64,000 nt of DNA from CBDBCU01 sp965242615 (GTDB lineage Bacteria > Chloroflexota > Dehalococcoidia > Lucifugimonadales > UBA3495). A model generated the notes under the pieces. The model did no database searches, was not told where the DNA came from, and saw only the letters and a list, made by a program, of their open reading frames with translations. The stretch covers positions 620,001 through 684,000 of the forward strand of contig CBDESR010000005.1 in the NCBI GenBank assembly GCA_965242615.1, read 5' to 3'. Below are positions 14,093-23,296 of the stretch, in pieces. Made by a program: the position numbers and the translations under genes. The stretch's first letter is position 1; each line of letters starts with the position of its first letter.

Positions 14093-16324
14093 TCACGCCT
14101 CCAAGGGGGCCGCCACCGTCGTACGCACCCGCGTTACCAGGATTACGCTGCGGATGCCCTCTAATTTGGCGAATAGCTTGCCTAACTGATCCAGGCCGGT
14201 GGTGTGCAGGGTCAGTTCCATGGTTACCGTCCCGTCGGATTTTTCCTCGGTCACTACCGCGGCGATGTTCACCCGCTCCTCGGAGACCCGCACCGTTACA
14301 TCCCGCAGCAAGCCCACCCGGTCGTACGCCTCAATACGCACCCGCACCGGATACATCTCCTTGGCCTCCCCCCAGGAGACGCTGACGATGCGCTCCGGCT
14401 CATCCTCGTTAAGCAAGCTGCTGCAATCTTTCTTATGCACGGAAACACCGCGCACCCGGGTTACAAAGCCGGCAATTTCGTCGCCGGGGATGGGATTGCA
14501 GCAGCCGGCAATGCGAATCAGCAAATCGCCAACGCCCAACACCGAAATGCCGGAGCTGGGGCTGGAGAGCGGCAGTTTGACCTTGCTTTGCGGCAGTTCC
14601 GGCTCGGTTTTGACGGCTTGGGACAGGCGGTTCGCCAACTGACCCTCGGTAAAGCCGCCGGAACCCAGGCTGACCAGAAAATCCTCCATATTGTCAAACT
14701 TGACCAGGGTAAGGATTTCCGGGTCGGGGAGGCGCATATTGAGCCGGCGCAGTTCCTTGCGGAGTTTGTCCCGGCCGCGCTCGATGTTGCTGCCGCGGGC
14801 CTGATGGTTGAACCACTGGCGGATTTTCTGCCGGGCCCCCGCCGATTTGACATAGCCCAGGTTGGGGTTAAGCCAGTCCGGGCTGGGGCCGCGTTCCGAC
14901 TTGGCGGCCATAATTTCCACCGTGTCCCCGTTCTGCAAGGCGGTGTCCAGGCTGACCAGGCGGCCGTTGACCTTGCCGCCGGCGCAGCGATGCCCCAATT
15001 CGGTGTGGATTTTGTAGGCAAAGTCAATGGGCGTGGAGCCGGCGGCCAGTTCCACAATGTCGCCCTTGGGGGTATAGACAAAGACCTGCTCATGGAACAG
15101 GTCTTGCTTGACCGACTCGATGAAATCGTCGGTGCCGGCGGCTTCCCGCTGCCACTCCAGCAGCTGCCGCAGCCAGGTCATCTTTTCCTCAAAGCGCAGG
15201 TCTTTGTGGCCGCCGCCCTCTTTGTAGCGCCAATGGGCGGCTACGCCATATTCAGCGACCTGATGCATTTCGTGGGTTTTTATCTGCACTTCCAGCGGCT
15301 GGCCGCCCTGGCACAGCACGGTGGTATGCAGGGCTTGGTACATATTTTCCTTGGGGTTGGCGACATAATCGTCAAACTGGCCGGGGATGGGACTCCAAAT
15401 CTGATGAATGATGCCCAACGCCCGGTAGCAATCGCCTTCGGATTCGACCACTACCCGCAAGGCGTACAAGTCAAAAATATCGCGCAGTTCCTCCCCTTGC
15501 CCTTGCGCCGCGTACTTCTGCATTTTGGTGTGGATGCTGTAGATGCCCTTGGGGCGGCCGTTGACTTCGCACTGGAGGTCGGCTTGCGCCAGAAAGCGCC
15601 GCAGGGTAGCGCAAATCTGCTCGACATATTCCTCGCGCTCGGCGCGGCGGGCGGCCAGCATCCGGGAGATTTCCCGATAGCGTTCCTCGTCCAGATGGCG
15701 AAATGCCAAGTCGTCCAGCTGCCATTTGATTTCCCAAATGCCGAGCCGGTGCGCCAAGGGCGAGTAAATGTCGAGGGTTTCCTGGGCGATGGATTTGCGC
15801 TTGGCCGAGGATAGGGCGTCGAGGGTTTTCATATTGTGCAGCCGGTCGGCCAGCTTAATCAGCACTACCCGAATATCCTCGGCCATAGCCACGAGCATTT
15901 TGCGGAGGCTTTCGGCATAGAGCTTGTCCGGGTCGTCGAGCGGCGGCAGAGTGCCGTTGCGGTCGGCGCCGGGACTGCGAGGGTAATCCATTCGGGTGAG
16001 CTTGGTAACGCCGTCCACCAGTTTGGCGACTTCCGGGCCAAAGCGGCCTTTAATATCGTCAAAGCCGACGCCGCAATCCTCCATCACATCGTGGAGCAGG
16101 GCGCCGCAAAGGGTATGGACATCGAGGTTCAGGTCCGCCAGAAAGACGGCGGCCTCGAGGGGATGGGCAATGTAGGGTTCGCCGGACTTGCGGGTTTGTC
16201 CCTGATGGCAGCGGTCGGCATAGTCATAGGCCCGCCCTACCAACTGCACCGATTCCTCGGGCAAATAGCGGGCGGCCTTTTCGAGCAGGTCTTGAGCGTC
16301 TTGGGTTGCTACCCCATATTTCAT
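14093..16324 (-). CDS. rel: Bifunctional (p)ppGpp synthetase/hydrolase
   Basis: 743 residues, full length for Rel/SpoT. It makes and degrades the stringent-response alarmone. The N-terminal HD hydrolase is intact: H54, H78-D79 (GALLHDVMEDCG) and KLADRLHNMKT near 158-168. The synthetase domain follows, with GRPKGIYSIHTK near 256 and DIFDLYALRVVV near 283. A TGS domain comes next (FVYTPKGDIVELAAGSTPID, about 405-465), then the helical region, a conserved GCCNPIPGDEI segment and a C-terminal ACT domain (about 665-740). All the key hydrolase residues appear present, so it should be bifunctional. It lies on the minus strand with a small gene directly downstream. Confidence 0.96.
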   Translation of the reverse strand: MKYGVATQDAQDLLEKAARYLPEESVQLVGRAYDYADRCHQGQTRKSGEPYIAHPLEAAVFLADLNLDVHTLCGALLHDVMEDCGVGFDDIKGRFGPEVAKLVDGVTKLTRMDYPRSPGADRNGTLPPLDDPDKLYAESLRKMLVAMAEDIRVVLIKLADRLHNMKTLDALSSAKRKSIAQETLDIYSPLAHRLGIWEIKWQLDDLAFRHLDEERYREISRMLAARRAEREEYVEQICATLRRFLAQADLQCEVNGRPKGIYSIHTKMQKYAAQGQGEELRDIFDLYALRVVVESEGDCYRALGIIHQIWSPIPGQFDDYVANPKENMYQALHTTVLCQGGQPLEVQIKTHEMHQVAEYGVAAHWRYKEGGGHKDLRFEEKMTWLRQLLEWQREAAGTDDFIESVKQDLFHEQVFVYTPKGDIVELAAGSTPIDFAYKIHTELGHRCAGGKVNGRLVSLDTALQNGDTVEIMAAKSERGPSPDWLNPNLGYVKSAGARQKIRQWFNHQARGSNIERGRDKLRKELRRLNMRLPDPEILTLVKFDNMEDFLVSLGSGGFTEGQLANRLSQAVKTEPELPQSKVKLPLSSPSSGISVLGVGDLLIRIAGCCNPIPGDEIAGFVTRVRGVSVHKKDCSSLLNEDEPERIVSVSWGEAKEMYPVRVRIEAYDRVGLLRDVTVRVSEERVNIAAVVTEEKSDGTVTMELTLHTTGLDQLGKLFAKLEGIRSVILVTRVRTTVAAPLEA

Positions 16325-17729
16325 AACTCGGCGTCTTTATTGGCAAAGATGATACTGCTACGGCGGCGGAAAGTCTATGCTGCCGGCAAGGGTAATTGGA
16401 TGAAAAACAGCGGGTTATCCTTGGGGCAAGTATATAACTATTGACCGAATAGGGCAAGCAGTAAAAACGGATCCCCAAGGCAATCGCATCTTAAACGCTT
16501 GGTGTGAAATAAAAAGGCGGGAAAGACCTTGTAAGGAAAGTTGTCTTTGCCGCATAGTTAAGCCTACTCGATGAAAGGAGGCTGAGCTATGCTGGATCCG
16601 AACACCTTCCTGACATTGCCGGGTTCAGTTTGTCTCCGGCCAGCGCCAAAATCCAGACTAGGACCGCGGTTTTCCTGGCTTTTCGGCGGCATCCCCATCC
16701 TCGTCTGCCCACTTTGGGAGCTTACTGCCCCTGGTATGGGGCTGACCAAGGCTTTACCGGGCGGGTGGCCCACCAAGCTCGAATATCATCCGGCCTTTTC
16801 AGTGCCGACACCCGCGTCCAAAACACCATATTCCCAGGCAAAAAATCGACTAACCACCTGAACAACACCTCCTACCCCCCGTATCCATCGTTGGAACCAA
16901 AGCCAAAGGCCCAGCCTTTTCCCCGGCCTAAGCTACGCCCCATTTTTCCAACCCTATTCGGAGGTCTAATACCCAAAATCGGCAACATTCCGCAACGAGG
17001 GTACAACACCCTTAAATTCCAAGGTGAGGAACAACGCGACCGCACGATGCTTCTCGGCAACAGCATTCTCATGTTCCTCTGGTGGGTAGCAACCGGAGAC
17101 AACTACCACCTCACCCAAGAGAAATAACTCATCTAACCAACCAAAAACAACCCCAGCCGACGGTGCCCTAAACCGCCGACTGGGGCCGTTGCCCTAAGGA
17201 GGTATCCTTATCGCCGCCCTGACTATAACCGCAAGGATTACATAAAGTCAACCCCCTTAATCCACCAATTCCAGCCTTTTTTCAGACCCCTTTTCTGACG
17301 GCAAAACCGCCATTCCACAGACCACGCGCCCGGCATAAAGCAGGCCAAGCCGCGATTGCCCAAACCTCTAAACGCTGACCAGCGCCTAATCCGGGCGAAC
17401 CCCGAACTTCCCGGCCCAAACCGGGTTCCGTTACCCTTGCCGCCATCAGCCTAAACCCCTAAAATAAGGCAGATAACCACACCGCTACATTTCAGCAAGA
17501 CGCCGGGCCATAATGACCACCCCCCAACCCGCAGCAGGGACAAAGCCCCGGCCAAGTGGGCGGCGGGAATGTCCGCGCCGGTTATCATCGCCGCCATTGC
17601 GCTCAACTCGTTTGCCGTATATTAGTCGGAGGGACGAAGCACGGTTTACAGCCCGCTGCAACCGGATTACAATTGGGGTCGCACCGCCGCCGCCAGTAGC
17701 CGGCAATGGGGTAAAAGGCAGGTTCGCTA
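16325..17729. other. 1.4-kb stretch without a convincing gene
   Basis: The region is lower in GC than its surroundings. A strong AAAGGAGG site precedes an ATG at 16589 whose first residues, MLDPNTFLT, recall the start of some transposases, but the frame then has poor coding character. This hints at a decayed insertion sequence. Open frames across 16630-17127 look non-coding, being rich in Pro, Arg and His, although they end in a hydrophobic run (NSILMFLWWVATGDN). I see no tRNA and no recognisable RNA here, apart from the hairpin listed at 17151-17185. Confidence 0.4.
17151..17185 (-). terminator. Terminator-like hairpin
   Basis: A 13-bp stem with two G-T pairs (CCCCAGCCGACGG with CCGCCGACTGGGG) and a 9-base loop. 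Read on the minus strand it is followed by TTGTTTTTGG, so it would stop minus-strand transcription. No minus-strand gene is recognisable just upstream. Confidence 0.55.
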
Positions 17730-19514
17730 ATGGCAGAGTTCAACGCAGTCCATCGGGGCGTTTATATCGCCGACAATCTGGATTTTCTGCGCCGGCTGAA
17801 TAGCGAGTGCGTTGACTTGGTGTGCATTGACCCGCCCTTTGCCAAGAACGAAACCTTTACCGGCGACAATCTGAAACCGCCCCTGAGTCAGCAGGAAAAA
17901 GCTACTGAATCCCGCCTGATGGCATCTTGGGGCATTACCGACGCGGCGGCGGCAACGGCGGCCGGCATTGCTTGGCCCGGCAACAGCCAGACCAAAGGCG
18001 GCTACTTGGACATCTGGTCCTGGGAAAGGGATATTCACGAGGACTGGATGGTGGAGTTGGAAACCAAGCACCCGGGTATCCATAAGCTGATTGACGCTAC
18101 CCGCTACGTCCACGGCGACAGCATCGCTGCCTACCTGTGCTATATGGCGATCCGGTTGCTGGAAATACACCGGATTCTCAAGCCCACCGGCAGCCTTTTC
18201 TTGCACTGTGACCACACGGCTAACGGCTATATCCGCCATTTGCTGGACGGGATCTTCGGCAATGGCGCGGACGGCAATCCCGGATTCCGCAACGAAATCC
18301 TGTGGGAGCGGGCTGCCGGGCGGGCCAAGGGCAGCCAGTACGCACCCAAACACCTCGGCACCGATACCGACTCCATTCTTTGGTATGCTAAAGGGAACCG
18401 CGCCGTCTTTCACGGCCTTTACCGTCAACTGGAGGACGCCGAACTAAAGACTCTTTTCCCGCATCAGGACGCGCGGGGCCGGTACAACACCAATGTACCC
18501 CTGTTTTGTCAACCCTCGATGGGGCCGCGTCCCAACCTGTGCTACGAGTATAACGGCGTCCGCAATCCTCACCCCAGCGGATGGCGCGTCTCCCGGGAAA
18601 GATTGGCGGAAATGGATGCCCGGGGCGAAATCATCTGGCGGGAAAACCAACGCCCCCTGCGCAAATCCTACGCGTCGGAATATAAGGGCAAGCCTATTGG
18701 CACCCTCTGGACAGACATCCCTAACCTGACCTCGGCCAATGAACGCACCGGCTACCCCACTCAGAAGCCGGTAGCCTTGGCCGAGCGGATAATCGCGGCC
18801 AGCACCAACCCGGGCGACATCGTACTGGACTGCTTTGCCGGTTGCGCTTATACGGCGGTAGCTGCGGAGCGGCAAGGCCGTATTTGGGCGGCTTGCGACC
18901 TGAACCCGCGCGCCTGGACGGTTTTCAAGCGTCAGTTCAACAAGCCGGAGTTGGCCCTGCTGAACTGCAACGAGGAGACGGCTGGACAGCAGGTTATGGA
19001 CTGCGAACCGACGGCCACGGTTCATGGTCCCGAGCAACTGCCCCAGCGGAATTCGCCCTTGACCGACCCTTGGCAGAATAGTCTGAAACTGAATCCTAAA
19101 GCGGCGCCCACCTACAAAAAGGCGTCGGATGTCTTTAGCGAAAACCAGATGCGGGAGCAACTGCTGAAGTTGTCCGGCTATAAGGCTTGGTGCTGCGGTT
19201 TCGCCAATCGTTACCCGGACGGTACGATCCGGCAAACGACCGACAACTTTCATTTGGACCATATCCGCCCCAAGTCCAAAGGCGGCACCGACCGGATTTA
19301 CAACCGGGCGCCAATGTGCCTGAATCACAACACCGGCAAGGGCAGACGGGAAGTTGACCTCCAGCAGTTGCGGACCGAAATCGCAATGAACGGCGAAATG
19401 CTGGTGGCCAGTCCCGCCGACCTGGTTGACCTGGATTGGGCCTATGACCGGGCAATGGAGATTTGGGCTATCGAGTACGCCAGTCATCACGCGGCGGACT
19501 CTTTGCCGATTTAG
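17730..19514 (+). CDS. Beta-class DNA methyltransferase fused to an HNH nuclease domain
   Basis: 594 residues. The catalytic motif DPPF is at 34-37, ahead of the S-adenosylmethionine motif (DCFAGCAYTAVAAERQGR, near 367), which is the beta-class order. The motif reads FAGCA where FAGSG is usual. The intervening region (about 90-330) should hold target recognition, and RTGYPTQKP near 345 is typical of this group. After a linker, residues 480-560 form an HNH-like domain: WCCGFANRYPDGTI, then LDHIRPKSKGGTDRIYNRAP and CLNHNTGKG, containing the His-Asp-His, Asn and His expected of the fold. Modification and cleavage would thus sit on one chain. Whether the nuclease acts on unmethylated sites, or is a homing or phage-like activity, is not known. 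It stands alone. Confidence 0.85.
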   Translation: MAEFNAVHRGVYIADNLDFLRRLNSECVDLVCIDPPFAKNETFTGDNLKPPLSQQEKATESRLMASWGITDAAAATAAGIAWPGNSQTKGGYLDIWSWERDIHEDWMVELETKHPGIHKLIDATRYVHGDSIAAYLCYMAIRLLEIHRILKPTGSLFLHCDHTANGYIRHLLDGIFGNGADGNPGFRNEILWERAAGRAKGSQYAPKHLGTDTDSILWYAKGNRAVFHGLYRQLEDAELKTLFPHQDARGRYNTNVPLFCQPSMGPRPNLCYEYNGVRNPHPSGWRVSRERLAEMDARGEIIWRENQRPLRKSYASEYKGKPIGTLWTDIPNLTSANERTGYPTQKPVALAERIIAASTNPGDIVLDCFAGCAYTAVAAERQGRIWAACDLNPRAWTVFKRQFNKPELALLNCNEETAGQQVMDCEPTATVHGPEQLPQRNSPLTDPWQNSLKLNPKAAPTYKKASDVFSENQMREQLLKLSGYKAWCCGFANRYPDGTIRQTTDNFHLDHIRPKSKGGTDRIYNRAPMCLNHNTGKGRREVDLQQLRTEIAMNGEMLVASPADLVDLDWAYDRAMEIWAIEYASHHAADSLPI

Positions 19515-19604
19515 GCAATTTTACCCGACCCAGCCAAGCCCTTTCTAGCCGGCCCGCATTGAAAGCAGCGGCGTCGGTAGAATAAACCCGAGGTAAGGTA
19601 AAAT

Positions 19605-20522
19605 ATGCGTCGCTACATCCTCGCCCGACTGCTGCAAGCCCTGGTCAGTATGCTGGCCTTGAGCTTGATCGTCTTTTTCCTGGCGCGGCTTACCGGCGAC
19701 CCCCGGGATGTTCTGCTGGGCGACGATTATTCCCAAGAGCAGTGGGACAAGCTGGGCGAACTGTGGAGCCTGGACGAACCCATTTATATCCAGTACGCCA
19801 TATTCATCCGCAACGCCTTAACCGGCAACTTTGGCGATTCCATTTTCTGGAAGGAGCCGGCGGTGGAAATGCTGGCCCGCCGCATCCCGGCCACGGTGCA
19901 GTTGACCGTTACCGCAATGTCCATCAGCGTGCTTATCGCCATACCCATGGGCGTCCTGTCAGCCATCCGCCGGGATACCTGGCTGGACTACGCCGGCAAA
20001 ACTATCGCGATGCTGGGGCAATCGGTGCCGCCCTTCTGGTTGGGCATCATCCTGATTTGGGCTTTTGCCGTAACTTGGGGACTGCTGCCTACCTCCGGGC
20101 GCGACGGGCCGCTCCACTATGTCCTGCCCTCGGTTACCTTGGGCTGGTTTGTCGTAGCCGGGATAATGCGGATTACTCGCTCGGCAATGCTGGATGTGCT
20201 GGACAGCGAATATATCAAACTGGCCCGGGTTAAAGGAGTGCCGGAGAATGCCGTCATCTGGAATCACGCCCTCCGCAACGCCGCCATTCCGGTGGTGACT
20301 TTCCTCGGGCTGATACTGGGCAACTTCCTGACCGGCTTTGTGGTGGTGGAAACCATCTTTTCCTGGCCGGGAGTGGGCTTGCTGGCCATCCGGGGCATCC
20401 AGTCCAACGACTTTGCCATCGTGCAGACGGTGGTAATGTTCGGCGGCTTGCTGTTCATCACCATCAACTTTCTGGTGGACATTCTGTACGGCTACCTTGA
20501 CCCCCGCATCCGCTACGAATAA
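19605..20522 (+). CDS. Peptide/nickel-type ABC transporter permease (DppB-like), second pair
   Basis: 305 residues with the family start RYILARLLQALVSMLALSLI, the long external loop after the first membrane segment, the EAA loop (LARVKGVPENAVIWNHALRN, near 205-224) and the terminal DILYGYLDPRIRYE. It is clearly related to the protein at 3202-4119 but is not a recent copy. Its partner DppC gene starts 26 bases later. Neither a binding protein nor ATPases accompany the pair. Confidence 0.92.
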   Translation: MRRYILARLLQALVSMLALSLIVFFLARLTGDPRDVLLGDDYSQEQWDKLGELWSLDEPIYIQYAIFIRNALTGNFGDSIFWKEPAVEMLARRIPATVQLTVTAMSISVLIAIPMGVLSAIRRDTWLDYAGKTIAMLGQSVPPFWLGIILIWAFAVTWGLLPTSGRDGPLHYVLPSVTLGWFVVAGIMRITRSAMLDVLDSEYIKLARVKGVPENAVIWNHALRNAAIPVVTFLGLILGNFLTGFVVVETIFSWPGVGLLAIRGIQSNDFAIVQTVVMFGGLLFITINFLVDILYGYLDPRIRYE

Positions 20523-20547
20523 ATCCATCCTAATCAAGAGAGGCGAT

Positions 20548-21438
20548 TTGGATACTGCGGCCAACACGACCCGTCGGTTGCGGCGGCGGCGTTTCCGACT
20601 TTCCTGGCCGGCTTTGCGCCGGCTGCCGGTATTGCCGGGCTTTATCCTGCTGCTGGTCGTGGTCTGCGCCCTTTTTGCGCCGCTATTGGCCAGCGAGACG
20701 CCGACCTATGGCAGCTTGCGGGACGCTTTTGTCCCCCCGGCGTGGAGCGAAGGCGGCAGCGCGGCGCATCTGCTCGGCACCGACAGCTTGGGGCGGGATG
20801 TCTATAGCCGCATCATTTACGGGGCGCGCATCTCCCTGATTGTATCCATCTTTGCCATTTTCATCGCCGGCAGCATTGGCACTTCCCTGGGGTTGATTTC
20901 CGGCTACTTCGGCGGGCGCATTGACGGGGTAATAATGCGACTGGTGGACATTGCCTTGGCTCTGCCCACCATCCTGATGGCGTTGGTGTTAGTGGCGGTG
21001 CTGCGGCCGGGTATCCTGACGGTGATTATCGTCATCGGCTCCCTCAGTTGGGCCAACTATGCCCGGCAGATCCGCGGCGAAGTGTTATCAGTCAAGGAAC
21101 GGGACTTTGTAGTGCTGGCCCGCTCCATCGGCTCCTCGCCCTACCGCATAATGTCCCGGCATATTCTGCCCAATGTATTCAACACGGTCATTGTGCTGGC
21201 AACTTTGCAAGTGGGGGCGGTGATTCTCCTCGAAGCCACCTTGAGTTTCCTCGGCTTGGGAGTGCCGCCGCCCAACCCGTCTTGGGGGCAGATGGTAGCC
21301 GAAGGCCGCGCCTTTATCGTCGTCGCCTGGTGGATGGCATTATTCCCCGGCTTGGCGATTATGCTGACGGTGCTGTCGATGAACCTGATGGGGGACTGGC
21401 TGCGGGATTTGCTCGACCCTCGGCTGCGGCAGCTTTAA
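20548..21438 (+). CDS. Peptide/nickel-type ABC transporter permease (DppC-like), second pair
   Basis: 296 residues from the TTG at 20548, chosen because AGAGAGG lies just ahead and the start then clears the upstream gene; an ATG at 20497 would overlap it. A basic N-terminus (RRLRRRRFRLSWPALRRL) precedes about six membrane segments. The DppC signature GTDSLGRDVYSRIIYGARIS and the EAA loop (LARSIGSSPYRIMSRHILPN) are present, and the tail DLLDPRLRQL is typical. With the gene before it, it would form the membrane part of a peptide-type importer whose other subunits are elsewhere. Confidence 0.92.
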   Translation: MDTAANTTRRLRRRRFRLSWPALRRLPVLPGFILLLVVVCALFAPLLASETPTYGSLRDAFVPPAWSEGGSAAHLLGTDSLGRDVYSRIIYGARISLIVSIFAIFIAGSIGTSLGLISGYFGGRIDGVIMRLVDIALALPTILMALVLVAVLRPGILTVIIVIGSLSWANYARQIRGEVLSVKERDFVVLARSIGSSPYRIMSRHILPNVFNTVIVLATLQVGAVILLEATLSFLGLGVPPPNPSWGQMVAEGRAFIVVAWWMALFPGLAIMLTVLSMNLMGDWLRDLLDPRLRQL

Positions 21439-21609
21439 GACCCGGGCTGACTTTATGGCCCGGCCGTCAATTCCGCAACCCACAATGCGACCTAAAGCTC
21501 TTTTACTCTCCGCCATCCGCGCCTCTCTCCCCACTAAAATATGCTACAATTCCCCCAAATCATCCTAGCCCCATCCGCCGTCGTACCGGACGGCACCAGG
21601 AGATGCCCG

Positions 21610-22656
21610 ATGTCGAGCAGCGAACTGCGTCTTACCGAACTTTCCCACTGCGCCGGTTGAGCCGCCAAAATCAGTATGGAGAGCCTGGTTCAGGTTCTGA
21701 GCAAAATCCAGATGCCCGCCCATCCCGATTTGCTGGTGGGCGCGGAAACCGGAGACGACGCCGCTGTCTATCGGCTTAATGATCACGCCGCCCTGGTTTT
21801 CACCGTGGATTTTTTCCCGCCGATCACCGACGATCCTTATGAATTCGGGGCGATTGCCGCCGCCAATTCGCTCAGCGATGTGTACGCGATGGGCGGCCGG
21901 CCGCTTATCGCTCTCAATATCGTGGGCTTTCCGGCGTCCCTCGACCCGGAGATTCTTGGCGAAGTGCTGCGTGGCGGCTACGCCAAGGCCGCCGAAGCCG
22001 AGTGTCTTATCGTCGGCGGCCACACCGTCGACGACCCGGAACCCAAATACGGCCTTTCGGTAGTGGGCATCGTGGAGCCGGGGCAGCAAGTTGCCAACGC
22101 CGCCGCCCAACCGGGCGATGTTCTGGTATTGACCAAGCCTATTGGCACCGGCATTATCACTACTGCCGGCAAGCAGGGGCGGGTTGACCCCGGCGTGCTG
22201 CAAGGCGCGGTTACGGCGATGGCAACCCTGAACCGGGATGCCGCCCAAGCGATGACTAAAGTAGGCGTCCACGCCGCTACCGACATCACCGGCTTTGGCT
22301 TGCTGGGACATCTCAAGTCAATGGTCAAGGGCAGCGGCGTGGGCGCGCAGATTCACTTGAACCAGGTGCCTACCCTGCCCGGCGTCGGGGAATTGCTGGA
22401 ACAGGGCATTGCCCCCGGCGGCACCGGCCGCAACCGGGACAGCGTTGCCGACAGCGTCCAGTGGCATCCGGATTTGTCGGACAATGACCAGCTGCTCCTC
22501 TGCGATGCCCAAACCTCCGGCGGCCTGCTGATTGCCGTGGCCGCTGACAAACAGGATGCGCTGCTGGCGGAACTGAACGCCGCCGGCACTCCGGCGGCCG
22601 CTATAGTCGGGCGCATCACGGACGGGCCGGCTGGTACCATAGCTGCCCTTCCCTAA
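21610..22656 (+). CDS. selD: Selenide, water dikinase (selenophosphate synthetase), itself a selenoprotein
   Basis: 348 residues if TGA at 21658-21660 is read as selenocysteine. Conventional calling would begin at Met23 (21676) and lose the active-site region. From the ATG at 21610 the start reads MSSSELRLTELSHCAG, then TGA, then AAKIS. This matches the conserved SelD opening, where E. coli has an active-site Cys at residue 17, exactly the position of this codon. The conserved lysine follows at 20. The rest fits the family: GAETGDDAAVYRL, TVDFFPPITDDPYEFG, NSLSDVYAMGGRP, GGHTVDDPEPKYGLS and ATDITGFGLLGH. It makes selenophosphate from selenide and ATP for selenocysteine synthesis. The organism must therefore carry SelA, SelB and tRNA-Sec elsewhere. 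A tacaat box at 21545-21550 could be its promoter. Confidence 0.93.
21680..21698 (+). promoter_or_regulatory. Candidate bacterial SECIS hairpin in selD
   Basis: An 8-bp stem (AGAGCCTG with CAGGTTCT, one G-T pair) closes a GTT loop. The loop starts 28 bases after the TGA. Bacterial SECIS elements are short hairpins within the reading frame just downstream of the UGA, with a guanosine at the start of the apical loop for SelB, and this one fits in spacing and loop. Confidence 0.6.
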
Positions 22657-22819
22657 GGCGTGTTGAAAAACCTTGCCGGCCGCAAGGCGGAACGAGTCGC
22701 AACAGCGGCGCCCTTGGAAAAGTGTCCCAAGAGACGGGTATTCCCTTGGAACGCCTGCTGCCGCCGCAGCGAGAGGAATAACCGGGTTTCGGCCGCCTCC
22801 GTCCACTGACACCTGCCCG

Positions 22820-22850
22820 TTGACAACCCCTATCGGTTCTACCCTAGAAT
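22820..22850 (+). promoter_or_regulatory. Possible promoter for the small membrane gene
   Basis: TTGACA at 22820-22825 and TAGAAT at 22845-22850 with a 19-base spacer, longer than ideal. It lies about 60 bases ahead of the gene at 22914. The remainder of 22657-22907 holds no supported gene. Confidence 0.4.
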
Positions 22851-22913
22851 AAGCCATCCCTTTCCTCCAGTCGCTGGGGGATGGGATAATCGGCGAACCG
22901 AAAGGCGGTGTCT

Positions 22914-23294
22914 ATGGAAAACCCGAGGTGGTGGGAAATGCGCTGGCCGCGCCGGCACGCTATCGCTACTCCTTTTGGCGTGTTTGCGGTAACGGCGCTG
23001 CTGACCTGGTGGATTAGCGGCCAGTGGCTGGGGCCGGACAATGGGGAGTTGGCCGCCGACTTGGTACCCTTGGCCGGGATAATTTATGGTATGATGGCCT
23101 TAACCGTGGAAGGAGGTGTACGGCTGATGTTCTGGGCATGGGAAAAGCACCAAGCGGTGCGGGAGTCCTTGCGGGAGGAAGGCCGGGAGGAGATGCGCTC
23201 GGCAGTCAACCAGCGGGACAAGGTGCTGGCCCGGATGGCGCAGGAGAAGGGCTTGACCTTGGAGGAACTGCTGAAGCAGGAAGGGGTTAAGTAG
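22914..23294 (+). CDS. Small membrane protein with charged helical tail
   Basis: 126 residues from the ATG at 22914; a GTG two codons earlier is an alternative. Two hydrophobic segments (ATPFGVFAVTALLTWWISG and ADLVPLAGIIYGMMALTV) are followed by a long charged helix (WAWEKHQAVRESLREEGREE) and a tail LARMAQEKGLTLEELLKQEG. The design, two membrane spans then a coiled cytoplasmic helix, recalls the pair at 32726-33178 and 34079-34561, although the sequences differ. The function is unknown. Its last third is repeated immediately downstream as a separate short reading frame. Confidence 0.7.
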   Translation: MENPRWWEMRWPRRHAIATPFGVFAVTALLTWWISGQWLGPDNGELAADLVPLAGIIYGMMALTVEGGVRLMFWAWEKHQAVRESLREEGREEMRSAVNQRDKVLARMAQEKGLTLEELLKQEGVK

Positions 23295-23296
23295 GT

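Noticed and set aside
14204..15814. A 536-codon plus-strand frame opposite rel
   Set aside because: The minus strand has all Rel motifs, and the plus frame has none.
20497..20547. Upstream ATG start for the second DppC-like permease
   Set aside because: It would overlap the preceding gene by 26 bases and lacks a ribosome site; the TTG at 20548 has AGAGAGG at proper distance.
22659..22674. GGCGTGTTGAAAAACC after selD as a possible IS5-type end
   Set aside because: No matching inverted end or transposase fragment was found nearby.
22657..22857. A minus-strand frame starting MAYSRVEPIG with a strong GGAGG site opposite the selD 3' region
   Set aside because: The site is convincing, but the frame runs on antisense to selD and shows no family. 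At best it is a gene fragment, so it is not listed as a gene.
22657..22907. Possible tRNA-Sec next to selD
   Set aside because: I found no long variable arm, TCA anticodon stem or T-arm consensus on either strand.
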